A DNA stretch of 64,000 bases from Heterotrichella gracilis (taxonomy: Eukaryota > Sar > Xanthophyceae > Tribonematales > Xanthonemataceae): positions 124,001 to 188,000 of the forward strand of contig JAULBX010025830.1 in assembly GCA_032358255.1 (NCBI GenBank). Direction: 5' to 3'. This document shows positions 25,701-38,500 of the stretch, piece by piece. The position numbers and the translations under genes were made by a program. Position 1 is the first letter of the stretch. Each line of letters starts with the position of its first letter. The notes under the pieces were generated by a model. That model saw only the letters and a program-made list of their open reading frames with translations, searched no databases and was not told the origin of the DNA.

Positions 25701-27676
25701 AGCCAAACAGCTCCATTAGGAAGACTAGGGTTATGGGTTTTAGGGTGCAAGGTAAGGGCACGTGCCAACACCCACCGAGCAGTTGCGCATGAATGGCGAT
25801 CCGAACAGCTCCACCACGATGATGGTTGCAAACACGCTGAAGCCCAGGCCCACGTACTCTGGTGAGCCAAAGGGCAGCATGACCGCACCGTTGCTGAAGC
25901 ACATGATGTCCTTGCTGGTGGCGCACACCGCGCCGCCGCCCCAGTACTGCACACACACCCAGATGGGTCAGTGGCCAGTGGCAGTGGGTGTGGGTTTTAT
26001 AATTATATATCTTATTACTATATTATTGTTATCATTATTAAACTTTGTAAAATCTTGTATAAATTTGTAAATTTTATAAAGATAATACATACTACATAAT
26101 ACATAATAAAATACAAGCGTCGGACCACGCAACAGCACATGCCTCACCTGCATGCCCACCCCTGTGAGGTTGATCCCGATGAGCATGATGGTGACTCCAA
26201 TGACCACGGGGGGGAACATCTTGTGGAGGGCCTTGGCGGGCAGGCGGGACATGAGCATGGGGATGGGGGAGCACAGCGCAAGGGTGCCCATCATCTTGCC
26301 GTAGGACTCGCTGAAGGTTTGTCCCTCCTGCGGGTCACACATACAAAGGGTGTTTAGGGCTCGGGATTTAGGGTGTTAAGTGCCCATCAGATGAACTCTT
26401 GCCATAGGACTCCTACAGGTCAGAAATGCGCCCTAAGAAATGCGGGGTTGCAAACTTCAAGCCAATGGAGGGCCGGCAGCTAGCAATAAACATAGTTTCA
26501 TCAAGGCATAAGTCAACCACAAGCTTTATGCACTGTCAATGACAGCATGAGTGTGGCCAAGAAAAACCAGTTGCAAACATCTGTTTATGACTTGCCATAC
26601 ACAGTTGACGCATGGCATGTGCAGCTTGGGTTCCAGCTTACCGCCATGAGTGTCGCCACCACGCTTGATGCGATTGGCACAAAGGTGAAGGAGATGCCCA
26701 TCACAGACAGGATGCCGGAGCCCAGGCGGACGCCGCGCTTGGGCCAGATGGGGATGGACGTCACTTGGATGGTGGTGGCGATGGAGGCGACGATGAGGGC
26801 GGCGCTGACCAGATCTGCAAGGGGAAAAACAGTATGTCATTAGCGGCTGTAAAGGCTGACCAGGGTGCTTACATTGAGAGTGGGGGTTGGCAGGAAGTAG
26901 TTACTTTTCTAAGCAACTATAGTACATGGGCTACTTCAGCAGTTGGAAGGCAGCCTTGCACAAGCGCCGCCAAGCAGTTCTTTCCTGGGCTATCCTGGCC
27001 CAAGGAGCAGGGCATGGCCCATTCTGTTGGTTGCGTGCACGGTGCAGGTGGAGGTCAGGCACCTCAAGGTGTCACGCGTGCAGTCAGCAGTATGTTCTAG
27101 GTGCTGACAAGGGTTTAGGGCTTACTTAGGGTTTAGCGGCACAGAGGCACGCCCACACTTACATTGCTGGATTGTCTGGTTGTCGCTGTTCAGGCCGAGG
27201 ATGACCGGGGGGGTGATGAGGCCACCGATCATGGCCAGCGCGTGCTGCAGGCCCATCACCAGCGCCACCAGCACGGCCATGACCTCATCTTTGGCGAAGA
27301 ACTTGGCGGGCTTGCGCTGCTCCTTGGCGCACCAGGGCCATACTGGCTGCACGGCGGAACCCAAAAGGGCTTAGTACGTCGTGGAACGACGGCTACAGGT
27401 GAGGACATGAGGGTGGTTCGTTCGGTAAGCTGAATCGCTGAAACAGCGGCATGTTGTGGAAACCCTTCTGTGGGCGCAAGGTTGTTGGCGCGCTTGAAAG
27501 CAGGGTGACAAGCACTGAAAACTTTGAAACCTGCCGCTGGACAAGCCCTAGCGCGGAGAAGCGTGAGCAGACCAGTTGGGTCGAGGGTTTAGTCACTGGG
27601 TCATCTTGGCAAGCCTCACCATGCACAGGAACTTGTAGTCGTAGTCGCCCAGAATGATATCGTGTATCTTGCCCAT
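22756..27676 (-). CDS. UapA-type uric acid/xanthine permease (NAT/NCS2 family)
   Basis: Eleven exons (27620-27676, 27163-27346, 26642-26814, 26148-26327, 25776-25946, 25029-25161, 24567-24781, 24139-24321, 23655-23842, 23271-23376, 22756-22872) join in phase to 568 aa, close to fungal UapA. The family signature QNNGVIALTR spans the junction of exons 7 and 8. Before it comes the transport-site segment ETIGDVTATEEAS, where UapA has GDITAT. QHALAMIGG in exon 2 is the conserved TM1 motif. Repeated hydrophobic stretches fit 14 membrane helices, with a charged cytosolic tail (RQASKRMER, SRKGSRAGS). It should take up urate/xanthine with H+ at the plasma membrane, feeding purine-nitrogen use. Specificity within the family is inferred from similarity to UapA rather than plant NATs. 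Confidence 0.93.
23899..23945 (-). repeat. echo of permease exon 9 start
   Basis: GGTTGCGGCGGGTCATGGTG repeats the 5' edge of exon 23655-23842, about 60 bases upstream of it on the sense strand. A TTTAGGG tract lies between the two copies. Confidence 0.85.
25555..25730 (-). repeat. two echoes of permease exon 5 end
   Basis: ACCCAACGAGCAGTTGCGCA (about 25573) and its counterpart near 25676 repeat the donor side of exon 25776-25946 (encoding SPFMRNCS). Each runs about 60 bases, and TTTAGGGTGCAGG-type tracts separate them. Confidence 0.9.
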
Positions 27677-29502
27677 GGTTGCTCTCTGCCTTCACACCAC
27701 CGTGCTCACTGGGAGCAAGCTGCTTGGGCGTTGCACCTGCGGGGTTCACACACCTGGTGTGACACCAGGGTTTGAAGACGTTCCATTGGCTAGGGGCACG
27801 TCACACGCAGTACACAACGGGCAGATCGCGACGCTCTATGGCAGCCAACGGGCGCAAAGCAACAGAGAGAAAGCTATCGAGAGGAATGCTGCTCCTCCTA
27901 CAGCCTAACCTACGCATCGGGGTTTCAGACGCACCAGCCAGTAGAAGGTCAGACTGGGGTCGCTGCCGCGAATGCCCTGCAAAACTATTGCGGATCGAGC
28001 AGGCGCTTTTCCACGCACACAACACTACAGCGCCTATTCGCAAGCAAAGCCTCCCAGAGCCCTTGTCGATGCTGGAGCGCGCGAAAGCATGGGTGCACGG
28101 GGGTCAGAGATTGTCACGGGATACGAAACCACGGGCATCACAGGGATCAGCCCATCAGCTACCGCAGCAGCTACAGCTGTGGTGACACAGGCAAAGGACT
28201 AGCAGAGGCGTCAAGCGTGCGGTCGAGGCCACTCATGGTGAGCCTGTGGGCCGTTGCGGCGGCTAACAAACAAAGGAAACCCTGGCTGAACAAAGACGGA
28301 TGGATGCTTGGACACACGGGGCACACGGGCCGTGATGCACACGCCCCCGCAGGCGAAACGCCCACCACCAAGCGACGGCGGACGAACTAATACAAGGAAG
28401 CCTATCCGTGTTTCTTTCCGCGAGTTTGTGCATGTTCGGGTTGCTAGCAACGACCGATCTAGGCAGAATGTTGGGGTTTGCATCGAAAAGTGCCCATCAT
28501 CGTCGCACGTGCACTGTCACTGCATTACTCACCGGTTGCAAGCCAGGATCCCTTGCGAGTTTGCGTGGCTTCAGACGTTGTGAGAGGCGCGCAAGTTGCA
28601 GAAGAAGCCTCGGGTTGGCAAAAACAAATTTGGGCAAGGTTTGGCGAAAACCTTTATCGCAGAGCCGTTGTGTTCGACAAGTTTCTTCTGCACATTTCTG
28701 CGTACGTCACTTCTTTTGTTGGGCGGTGTGGAGCGAGTTCCCATCCCAGAAATACAGCAAATCCCCCTTTCCCTCATTTGCATGCTGCATCACCATCATG
28801 CAGCCCAGCCATCCCCAAAAACACAATTCACCAGTGGTGGTCCTCCCTTTGCTAGTTCAGCTGTGATTGTTACATGTCAAGATGCATTGAAGTTGCCCAC
28901 CAATAGTGCGCACACGCCACGGCAGCAGAGAATTCAGCCAAGGGGCACACATGGTCCATTGCGCAGCCAAGAGTTTATCTTTGCCAGCGGCTCCCTCTAA
29001 CATCGTATACATATAGCGCCCTGCTGAGCCAAAGAAAGAAATCAGCCACTGTAGCAGTAAAGCAATACAGCAACTACCGTACAGGCTGGCCATCACAGCA
29101 CCACCATGGCACTGGCGTGCTGAGTCAAGATCAGATCTACCCCCCTGGTGCTGCAACAGGTCAAAACTGTGGTGGCATGCCAACCCCATCTTTCTCCCCA
29201 CGACCCTAACCTCCCTCAGCCCATGCCCACCCACCCAGGGAGCAGTTTGCACCTGGTGAACCCTGCCTGCGCCGCGGCTGTGAAACCTGAAAGCCATGCA
29301 AAAAACCCCGCCCCAGGGCACTTTCTTTGCTCCTCTAATGTACACAAAAGACAGTGGAAAACGCTCCCCGATGGAAAACAGCGCCGATTCCGTGTGTTGG
29401 TGCAGCAGCGGGTGCGCTCGCATGCGGCAACAAGTGGCAGGCGGCTGAAATAAATTGGAATTTCAACTTCACACATAATACCCATTTATGGGCCCCTGGG
29501 AT
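27677..29502. other. intergenic: permease promoter and VPS15 3' flank
   Basis: A minus-strand TGTAA (28870-28874) about 630 bases past the VPS15 stop is a candidate poly(A) signal. The rest up to 27676 should hold the permease promoter. ORFs on both strands have no recognisable domains. Confidence 0.5.
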
Positions 29503-32500
29503 TCACTTCCACGCCTTGATGGTCCCATCCCCGCTGCATGATAGCAGCAGCCTCTCCCTCGCCTCCACCACCGCCAGGTGGAGCACCACATCCTGGTGGC
29601 ACAGCAGGCGGGCGCGTTCCCAGGCGGCGCCATGTGGCGGCCTGCCAGGTGGCGCCTGGGGGGGTGGGGTGGCCAGGGGGGCCGCGAGGACCTCGTCGGT
29701 GACCTGGGCTCCCCCGATGGTGGAGGTGGTGTAGCTCACGGTGGGGGGTGGGGGTGGGGGCGGCTCGCGGGGGTCCTGCGGGGACAGACGCAGGAGTGGG
29801 GGTGAGGTGGTGTGCGGTTGGTGTGCATGTGTGGCGCACGTGAGGATGTCTGACCGGGGCTGGGATACATACAGGGGTAGGAGGAATGAGGGGCCACTTC
29901 TGGCCCCTTGGCCGAGCACCACCACCACCCATGGTGGCCGATACCGGCACCTGCGGTCCATGCACCTCCTCCTTCCAGTGGAGCATGGAACCACCAGCCC
30001 TGCAACACTAACCACTGAGCTCATCCAATATAAATACAACGACCACACAAACCACCACCGCCACCCTTTATGGCCGATATGCCCCGCACCTGCGCAGCGG
30101 GTGGGGCGTGCCCAGGGGTGGGGGGGGGCGGCCCCGCCACCACGTAGCTCGGCTGCGCCCCGCCCCACAGCCGGATGGTGCAGTCGGTGCCAGCAGTCAG
30201 CAGCGCACCTGCGCCGGTGGGCATCAGCGCGCGAACCCTGCACACAAGGCACATTTGTTGGCTCGAATGCCTGCGCCTGGGGCAGTGCAGCGCGCGTGCA
30301 CCACGTGTACATCGCAAAGCGCAAGGCAATGCGACGCTCCAGGCGTGCGCCACGTCGGTGCAAGGCTGCTGCCCCTGGGACCCTAGACCCGGACAGGACC
30401 CTGAACCCTCGCTTAGAATTTACAGTTTTGAAGCCCTAAACAGTGGGACTCTGGAACCTCATGAATTCATTTGGAGATACACGCATGACGGACATACCCT
30501 GAACCCTAAACCCTAAACCCTAAAGCAGCGTGACGTACCCCGGTGGCCTTGGTTGCGGGTGCGTGAGCTTGTGCACCTGAACCCTAATCCCTAAACCCTA
30601 AACCCTAAAGCAGCGTGTCGTACCCAGGTGGCCTTGGCTGTGGGTGCGTGAGCTTGTGCACCTGAACCCTAATCCCTAAACCCTAAACCCTAAAGCAGCG
30701 TGTCGTACCCCGGTGGCCTTGGCTGTGGGTGCGTGAGCTTGTGCACCTAAACCCTACACCTAAACCCTAATGCAGTATGGCGTACCCCGGTGGCCTTGGC
30801 TGTGGGTGCGTGAGCTTGTGCACCGCCAGGTGGCTGGCCAGGGAGGCGGGGTCAAGGGGGTTGGGGGGTGTGTGGCGGGGGGGCTGCAGCGCAGATGGGA
30901 GGTCGGCAGCACCTGGGGTGGCGTGCTGCACCCGCATCACCTGGAGGGGAGGGGGCATAAGAAGCGCGTCATGAATTAAAAAACCCTGAACCCTACTTCC
31001 ATTGCTGCACCCGCATCACCTGGAGGGACCAAGGGGGAAAGGGGGTTGAAAGCGGCGCCATGCTGCATGAAATGTTGTAGTTTGTGCTGATGAGCAAGGC
31101 CAAGCACCGCCAACCTGGCACTCTCCCCTGTGTGACCTACCAGTAGGGGACACAGTGGAGCTCACACGTTGAACGCTCACTTGAGCTTGACTCGACCCCA
31201 AACCCATCTCCGGGTGTTTGGGAGAAGTGCAGCAGGGGTGCACGTCACGAATGAGTGAACACCACTGCAGTACCCTGGAGCTTTGCGCCGCATGTGCAAG
31301 GCCAACTCCAATTGCGCTACTTTGGGCTGTTTCGGGCCCATTTTGGCTGTTTTGCATTAAATTCAAAATTAAATATGGCCCTTTTCCGCTCAGGGGGCAA
31401 TGGTTGGCTCAGTTCTAGAAAATCGAGTTGAGTGTGCTGATTCCAAATATGTGTTCAAAAGTGTTGCCCTCGGAGTGGAAGGGGAGTATTTAATATAATT
31501 TTGCACCCCCCCTAAAAAGGGCCCAAGTGTCACTACCTAGAGGCCAACTCTAATTGCGCCTGTACCGCTGTAACGCATGTACCTAGCTGCCTGTGGCTCA
31601 GTCAACACTTTCCATCCTCCTGCGTATCCCCTTCTCCCTTCCCTCCCTCTCACCTGGTGGCACTTGCTCCCCTCCATGTCCCACAGCCCCACCTCATGCG
31701 GCCCAGCAGCCACATACACCAGGGGGGCCCGCACCCGCAACCCTGACCCCAACCCTAATCGGGGGGCTGGGGCGCGCGCGGGCGCCAGCGCGTTGATTGC
31801 CCACTGCCCCGGGTGCTGCCAGCAGTTGACGGGTAGCTGGAAGCGCACGTCCCACAGGCACATGAATCCCTGGGATGTGCCTGCCAGGACCCAGTCGGAG
31901 GAAATTGGATCGGTGGCCAGGGTGGTGACGAGACCCTGTAGAAATGGGGGACTGAGAGGGTGAGTCTGGGGAGTAGAGTTTAGGGATAAGGGTAACATTC
32001 ATGAATCCCTGGGAGGTTTATGCCAGGCCCCGGTCGGAGGAGACTGGGTCAGTGGCAAGGGTGCTGCATCGATCGGGGCAGGAAAGGTGAACACGAGCGG
32101 ATGTCTGTGGATGGCGCTTTGGCGAGCTGGTTCAGGGTTTAGGGTTTGTAACTGGTCATTGGAGGACGTCATTGCGCACCTGGCTGGGCTGTGCCGGCAG
32201 GTGCCACACGTCCCCCCCCGGCGCCCTCAGGTCCCACCCGTGCACCCCCCCCCGCTGGGTGGCGTACACCACCAGCCCCCCCCACTGGACCACCTCCAGA
32301 ATGGCGCCTTCAGAGGGTCCAACCTGCACACCACATACCCTCACATCAACCCTCGCCCCAGCAAGCGGCCAGCGAGACCCCCAAAGGCTGAACCCTAAAG
32401 GGAGTGTAGCCTTGCAAGAGTCGCTACGTGCAAGTCATGTAGACATCCGAGCATGCGCACTGTGCACGCAACCCCCCACCCACACCCACCCATCCACCCA

Positions 32501-35500
32501 GCACATCCCCCACAACCTGTTCACCACTCCCCCGCATGAACCACCGCACCCACCTGGCACCTGTTGACAATCCCCAAGCACCCGCTGACAATCCCCATAC
32601 ACATACCTCTATCCCCAAGCGCTCGCTGACCATCCCCACACCCACCTGGCACCTGTTGACAATCCCCGTGTACCGCTCCGGCTCCCGATTGGCCCGCTCG
32701 GTGTACTCCACCCGCCACACGTGCAGGGTGCCCTGGGAAGATGCGGACGCAATGCTCTGGCTGCCTTCGCAGGCTGTGCAGGCAAGCATGCGCCCGCCTT
32801 GCCCGGAGTAGGTGAGGCGGGAGCGGAAGGAGACGTCTTTTTCCAGTCGCCGGCAGTCCCAGACCTGCGGCGGGGGTGGGTGGTGGGGGGGGGTTGACCC
32901 TGAATGTTAAGCCACAAAACCCCACCTAAACCCTAGTCCCAAAACTTGGACAGAGGCTTGGCACTCATGGGGGCACTCAAAAACCTGCTACAATTGTACA
33001 TTAACAATCCATTTCTATGACACACTTTCAGTCCCCCACTCTTGTGGCATACTTTTGAACCTCGACCTTAAGTAACCGTTTTGGTTCTCAATCTCATACA
33101 ACCCCTCGCCCTCACCTTTACAGTTTCATCATTCGACGCACTCACGAAAAAGGCCCCATTATTCGCCACTGCCAGCTGGTTCACCCCCCTCTTGTGCTCC
33201 GCCAAATGCGCAATCAACACCCCCTGGGGCTGCCAGGGCCCCTCGTCCACCGATGGGCCGCCACGTGGCGCTGACGAAGCGCCCCCGCCGGCTGTGGTCC
33301 CGGGTTCGATTGTGGTGTAGCCCGGAGATTGCGGGGGCTGTGTGGTGGAGGTGGCTGTGTCTGACACGGGCATGGACCCCGCCCTGCAGGGTGTGGTTAG
33401 GGTTTAGTGTTCCGAGGATTGGTGTGTAGGGTCCAAGGATAACCTCTTAGGGTTGCTGAGGCAGGCATGGACCCGGCCCTGCAGGGTGTGGTTAGGGTTT
33501 AGGCTTTTGGGGCAGGCATGGCAAACCCGGGATACACTTTGGATCGACATTTCCTTTTCCTTACTGAGGAAGATTTACTGAATAAATGACGCGGACATAT
33601 AAACAGCACATTACCTGTAAAAGGAGGGTGACAGTATGTTTCCCGCCATTGACCCCAGGTCAGTGGGCGGCACAGGCGCCACCCGCTTTGCATGCGCAAA
33701 CAGCCTGCCACCTGGCGTGCTCAGGGGAGATGCTGACGTGGACGCCTGCGGACAATGGGATTTGATTGGATGCGACATATGATCAGACATGTGATCGTAT
33801 TGGACTGTTTGAATGACATCGATGCCTGCAGCCAAATGAAGATTGGATGGGGGAATTTCATGGCAGGGAGGCCTCCAGGATCGGACATATGATCGCATGG
33901 TATCGGATACAGATTGCAGTAAACAAATTACATGGTGTCGATGCCTGCAGCAAATGGGGTCAGATGCAAATCCCACATCACATGGCATCGACACACAAAA
34001 CCGTACCAAATCGCCAATCCCCACCCCCCACCAATCCAGAGAATACCCCCACCCCCACCCCACCATCCCACCCCACCTGCTCCTGGCGGTCGCGCCCCCC
34101 CTGCGTGGGTGCAATGATGTGCCCCCCTTGCCCCACCCCCCCCACCGACTCCAGCGCAGCCGCCACCAGTGGGGTGTGGGGGCGCAGGGCGCGGGGGGTG
34201 ATGTCCACCTCATAGTGTGCTACCCCGGGGTCGATGAGGGACAGGTCTGCTTCGCGGGTGGGGGCCAGGGGGGGCAGGGGGGTGGTGGAGCCTGGAGGGG
34301 AGGGATTGAGGGGGGAAATTAGGAATACGTAATGACTCTATAGATGCGTTAATCGTTGACTCACGAAACCAAACCCTTCGCAAGTGGTACCAGGTCCCTA
34401 CCAAAACCCTAGCAAGTGGTGCCAAACCCTTGCATGTGGTACCAAACCCTACCAAGGGTAAAGCATGTTTTGTTCCAACCATACCTCTGCGCGACTTGGA
34501 CACCGGTGACACTTTCCCCCCACCCCCATTTCCCCCCTTGCTCCACAGGGAGGACTCAGAACCCCTCCTCAACCCCCACCCCCCACCCCCCTTGGCCCCC
34601 CCCTCAGACACCCCATCCAGCGAGCTTAGGTCGGTGCGGGAGGTGGAGGTGGAGGGGGTGGGGGAGGTGGAGGCGGAGGGGGGTGGGGGGTCGCGCTTGA
34701 GGCACCTCACTATGGCTTGCTGGGAGGTGAGGGACAGGGGCTCGCAGGCAAGATAGGGCTCAATGATGGGCAGCAGGTGCGCGTATACGTCTGCAAGGGG
34801 GGAAGGGGGGAAATTCAGAGGGAGCCTGTAGAACCGGGGAGGGAATCGGCGCACATTTGTGGTGACCAGGGAGGGGACAGAGGCTTGCGCACACAGAAAA
34901 TGAAGAGGAGGATTGGTCAGGCATGGCGGCAGGATGGGTAGCAGGTGCGCGCAACAGAATGGTAGATGGGCAGACAAAATCGCCAACCTATGACAGCGCC
35001 GCCCCTCCACCCCCTCCACCTCCACTCTCCTCACACACACACACCACTCAGAGACATCCCCCCCGCAATGCAACACACACGCCGCCCACCACCGGGCGGC
35101 AGCGCAACCACTTCCCCCACACCCTCGACCCCCCACCCCGCCCCTCACCTGCCGGCGACAGCGCAGCCCCCACAGCGGCAGTGAACTCCGCAGCCGCCGC
35201 CCGCACCGCCGCAGCGGGGTGCGCCAGCAGCTTGGGCGCCACGCGCTGCGCGGCAGCCAGCATGGCCTGCGGCCGCAACAGTCCTTGGTTTGATGCTGCT
35301 GTAAGGAATCGCACCGCCTGGGCAATGACTGCGTCCTCGCTGTCCGCCAGGGCCTGCACAAGAGAGGCAGAGACATTGTTGCCAGGCTGCTCCAGGTAGG
35401 GGGGCTTGCTCCACCGCACGCCCCCCTACCTGTCCCACGACCACACAAGTGCACCTGCTCTAGACAGACATCAAGCGGTCGGGGTTTAGGGGTCAGGGTT

Positions 35501-38500
35501 TGTTCGCCAGCGCACCTGCTCCAGGCAGGGCAGCAGGAACGTCTCCAGCCCCCGTGCCCCGATCAGGGGTGCTATGGCGGCAAGGTGTGTAAAGAATGCG
35601 GCGCGCAGCTGCCAGTCTCGGTCGTTGAGAAAGGTGATAAGCACCGGCAGGAGGAAGTCGTTGGCCTCCCTGGGTTGCAAGAAATAAAAAAATTGGTTGG
35701 GGATCCAAAATGGCACAAATCGCTTGCGCAAATCGCAGCATGTGGCGAGCGTCGCCTGCTTGGTGTGCAGGTGTTGGAACTTGGCTGGTGTTAAAAAGCA
35801 GGGGGCAAGGGCTCAGCAGGGGCGTGTAGGCCCATGGGAGAAGTTAGGGTTTAAGCTAGGGTCCCAACTAGGGTTTTAAGCTGCGGGGCGCCGAGGCCTG
35901 GGTGGGGCAGGGTAGGCGGTTATTCTCTAAGCCCTACACCCTTGCAAAGTGCACAAGCTGCACCCACAGGGTCAGCAGCAACCAGGATGGGAAGCAGAGC
36001 AGCATAAGGCAAAATAACATTACGTCACGGGGCCTTCCCAAGTAATCTCTCTCCCCAGTACTACTCCCGCCGACACGGAGTATAACTTCGAAGTTCTGAT
36101 GGGGTTCGGTGTGTTCTCCGACGTATGAACGCAGCATACATGGAAAGGGAATCACACTCACTAACTCTGCACCACGTACAAGGCAACGGGGCATTGTGCT
36201 GTTAGATGCACTTGGCATGTCATGTTGTATGCTCCTCCATACTACCCTCACCCACCGACACCAGCCGCCACACCTACCCACAGCCACCAGCAGCCGCCAC
36301 ATCCAGCCGCCGCAACCACCTCCTGCACCCCAACAACTATAACACATAGCCCACCCTGCAATTCCCACCCACCCCCACCAGCCGCCACCAGCATCAGCCG
36401 TCACCAGCCGCCATAACCGCCACATCCACCAGAGCAGTCGCCACCAGCCGCCGCCCCACCCAAGCACGACCACCACCACCGCCACCACCACATAGCCATC
36501 CCCCGCCCACCACCTCCTCCAAACCGCCAGCCACCCACCCCAGAACCTAGCTAGGGTTTGAATGTTGTTGAGCAGTGCACGGCATGTGGTCTGCAAGCTA
36601 CAAGAACCCACCACAAGTAGGGTTTAGGGTTAGCCCATGCGCCCGACCCACCCCGACCATCCGTCATATCCCCCCGAAACCAGGCGAAGGGTTTAGGGTT
36701 TGGCCACAAAATGCTGCCCGCACCTGTCCCCAAAGAACCTAGCTAGGGTTTCGGTGTGGTTCAGCAGCGCGCGGCGCGTGGTCTGTGTGCTGCGTGGCCC
36801 CACCACTAGCTCGTGCACCACACGCTCCACGCCCTGGCGCATCAGCGCAGCCTCGCCGGCAAGGTGGCCCTGCGCGAGTGACAGGAACGCGCATTCAGAA
36901 AAGCACATAGGAAAGAATGAAAGAAGGCAACAGAACGCCCGCACACACGGCGGCACACCGCCAGCTGAGCTAGAAATTTGGAGATAAGAAGACTAAAGTC
37001 ACTGGCAGTTGATTGATTCATGCAGCAGCACTAGCCACCACTCACCGCAGGCCCAGACTCCGATGCCTCCCCAGGTGCCCCCTCCCCACCCGCACCACCA
37101 TCCAGCCCCTGCGCCTCCCCTCCTTCGCCCCCCTCCTGCCCCCCCTCCCTGGCTGCCTCCTGCAGGCCTGAGGAAGAGATGCAAGTAGATTTAAAGCTAT
37201 TGAAAGCAAAAAATAAACAAATAAGGTAAGTAGATAGAAAGGACATACCCCCCCGTCTGAGAACGAGCAGGGTGTATAACCACATCGAGCATGACTAGGA
37301 GGCGAGGAGCATCGACCATGGAAGCGCCAGGCAGGAGCAAGCACAAGGTGCGTGCTGCACCCCAACCTACCTGTGAGGAAGCGCTTTGCTGCAGTGGCCA
37401 TGTGCGGGAGGTCGTCTGAGTACTGCACCCGCACCGCCTCCTCCGCGTCGTTGGGCACCAGGGAGAGGGAGGGCAGGATGTACCTGGGGAGGGAGGAGGA
37501 TTGGGCAATGTCAATGAAAAACAGCATTCAATCCGCAGAAAAGAACACTTGCTAGTCTATTCACTACTGCTGTAATTGCCAGTACTTGTGTTGCTCTCGG
37601 CAATTATTGCAATGATGCTTTGATGGCATGACGGCGCTGTCTATATTACTATCTATATTACTATCTATATTAGTATCTATTATATATGATGTGTTAATGC
37701 CATTCCCACATGTCCCTTCGACACATCAGCCCCGCACCCCACTCAATCGTTGTATGTAATCTCCATCCCCTCAACTCATTACAACCCACACTCACTCGTT
37801 GAAGATCTTGGCCTCTGAGGGGGGCAGCACCCGCACCGCACCCAGCACGCCCGCCAGCGCCCGCAGCGCCGCGCAGCGCACCGCCGCCACGTGGTCCGAC
37901 ATGACCGCAAGCAGGTAGGGCACCACCCGCTGCAGCCGCGTGGCGTCGTCGCAGGCCAGGGCTACCTCCGCCAGCAGGCGCACGGTCTTGCGCTGCAGGA
38001 GGGGGTATTATGTTTAGGGTTTAGGGTTTAGGGCTTGAAGAGCAAGCGCAGGGACTTGCGCTGCGCGGGTGTGTGGTTTGTGGTGGGGGTAGGGTGGGGT
38101 GTGGGGGTGTGAGTGCAGGCAGGGCTGCAGCCGCGTGGCATCGTCGCAGGCCAGGGCTACCTTCGCCAGCAGGCACACGGTCTTGCGCTGCAGGGGAGAT
38201 CGGAGTTAAGGTTTAGGGTTTGTTTTGGTAAGTGGGGAAGGTGGTTACTTACGCCACGAGGCGCACGGTCTTGCGTTGCGAGGGTGTTTGGTTTATGATG
38301 GGATGTGTCACGTGGTGGGCTTTGAGCTTAAGTACATGCGCTCAGCCCCCTATGTGTACATGATATGCATAAGGGTGCCTTGAATGTGTCTTCCCTCCCC
38401 ACCTTGTTTTCCTGCAGCTTTGCCCCCCTGAGCAGCGAGCACAGCAGCACAGCCACCAGGATCATCCCCTGGGACCCATCGCCCTCCTCCGCATCCCCAT

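Noticed and set aside
30490-30780. Chromosome end or large interstitial telomere
   Set aside because: The tracts are only two or three units each and lie between exons of one gene.
34210-35454. A 414-codon minus-strand open frame
   Set aside because: It reads through VPS15 introns; only the parts within exons 21-23 are coding, in three different splice units.
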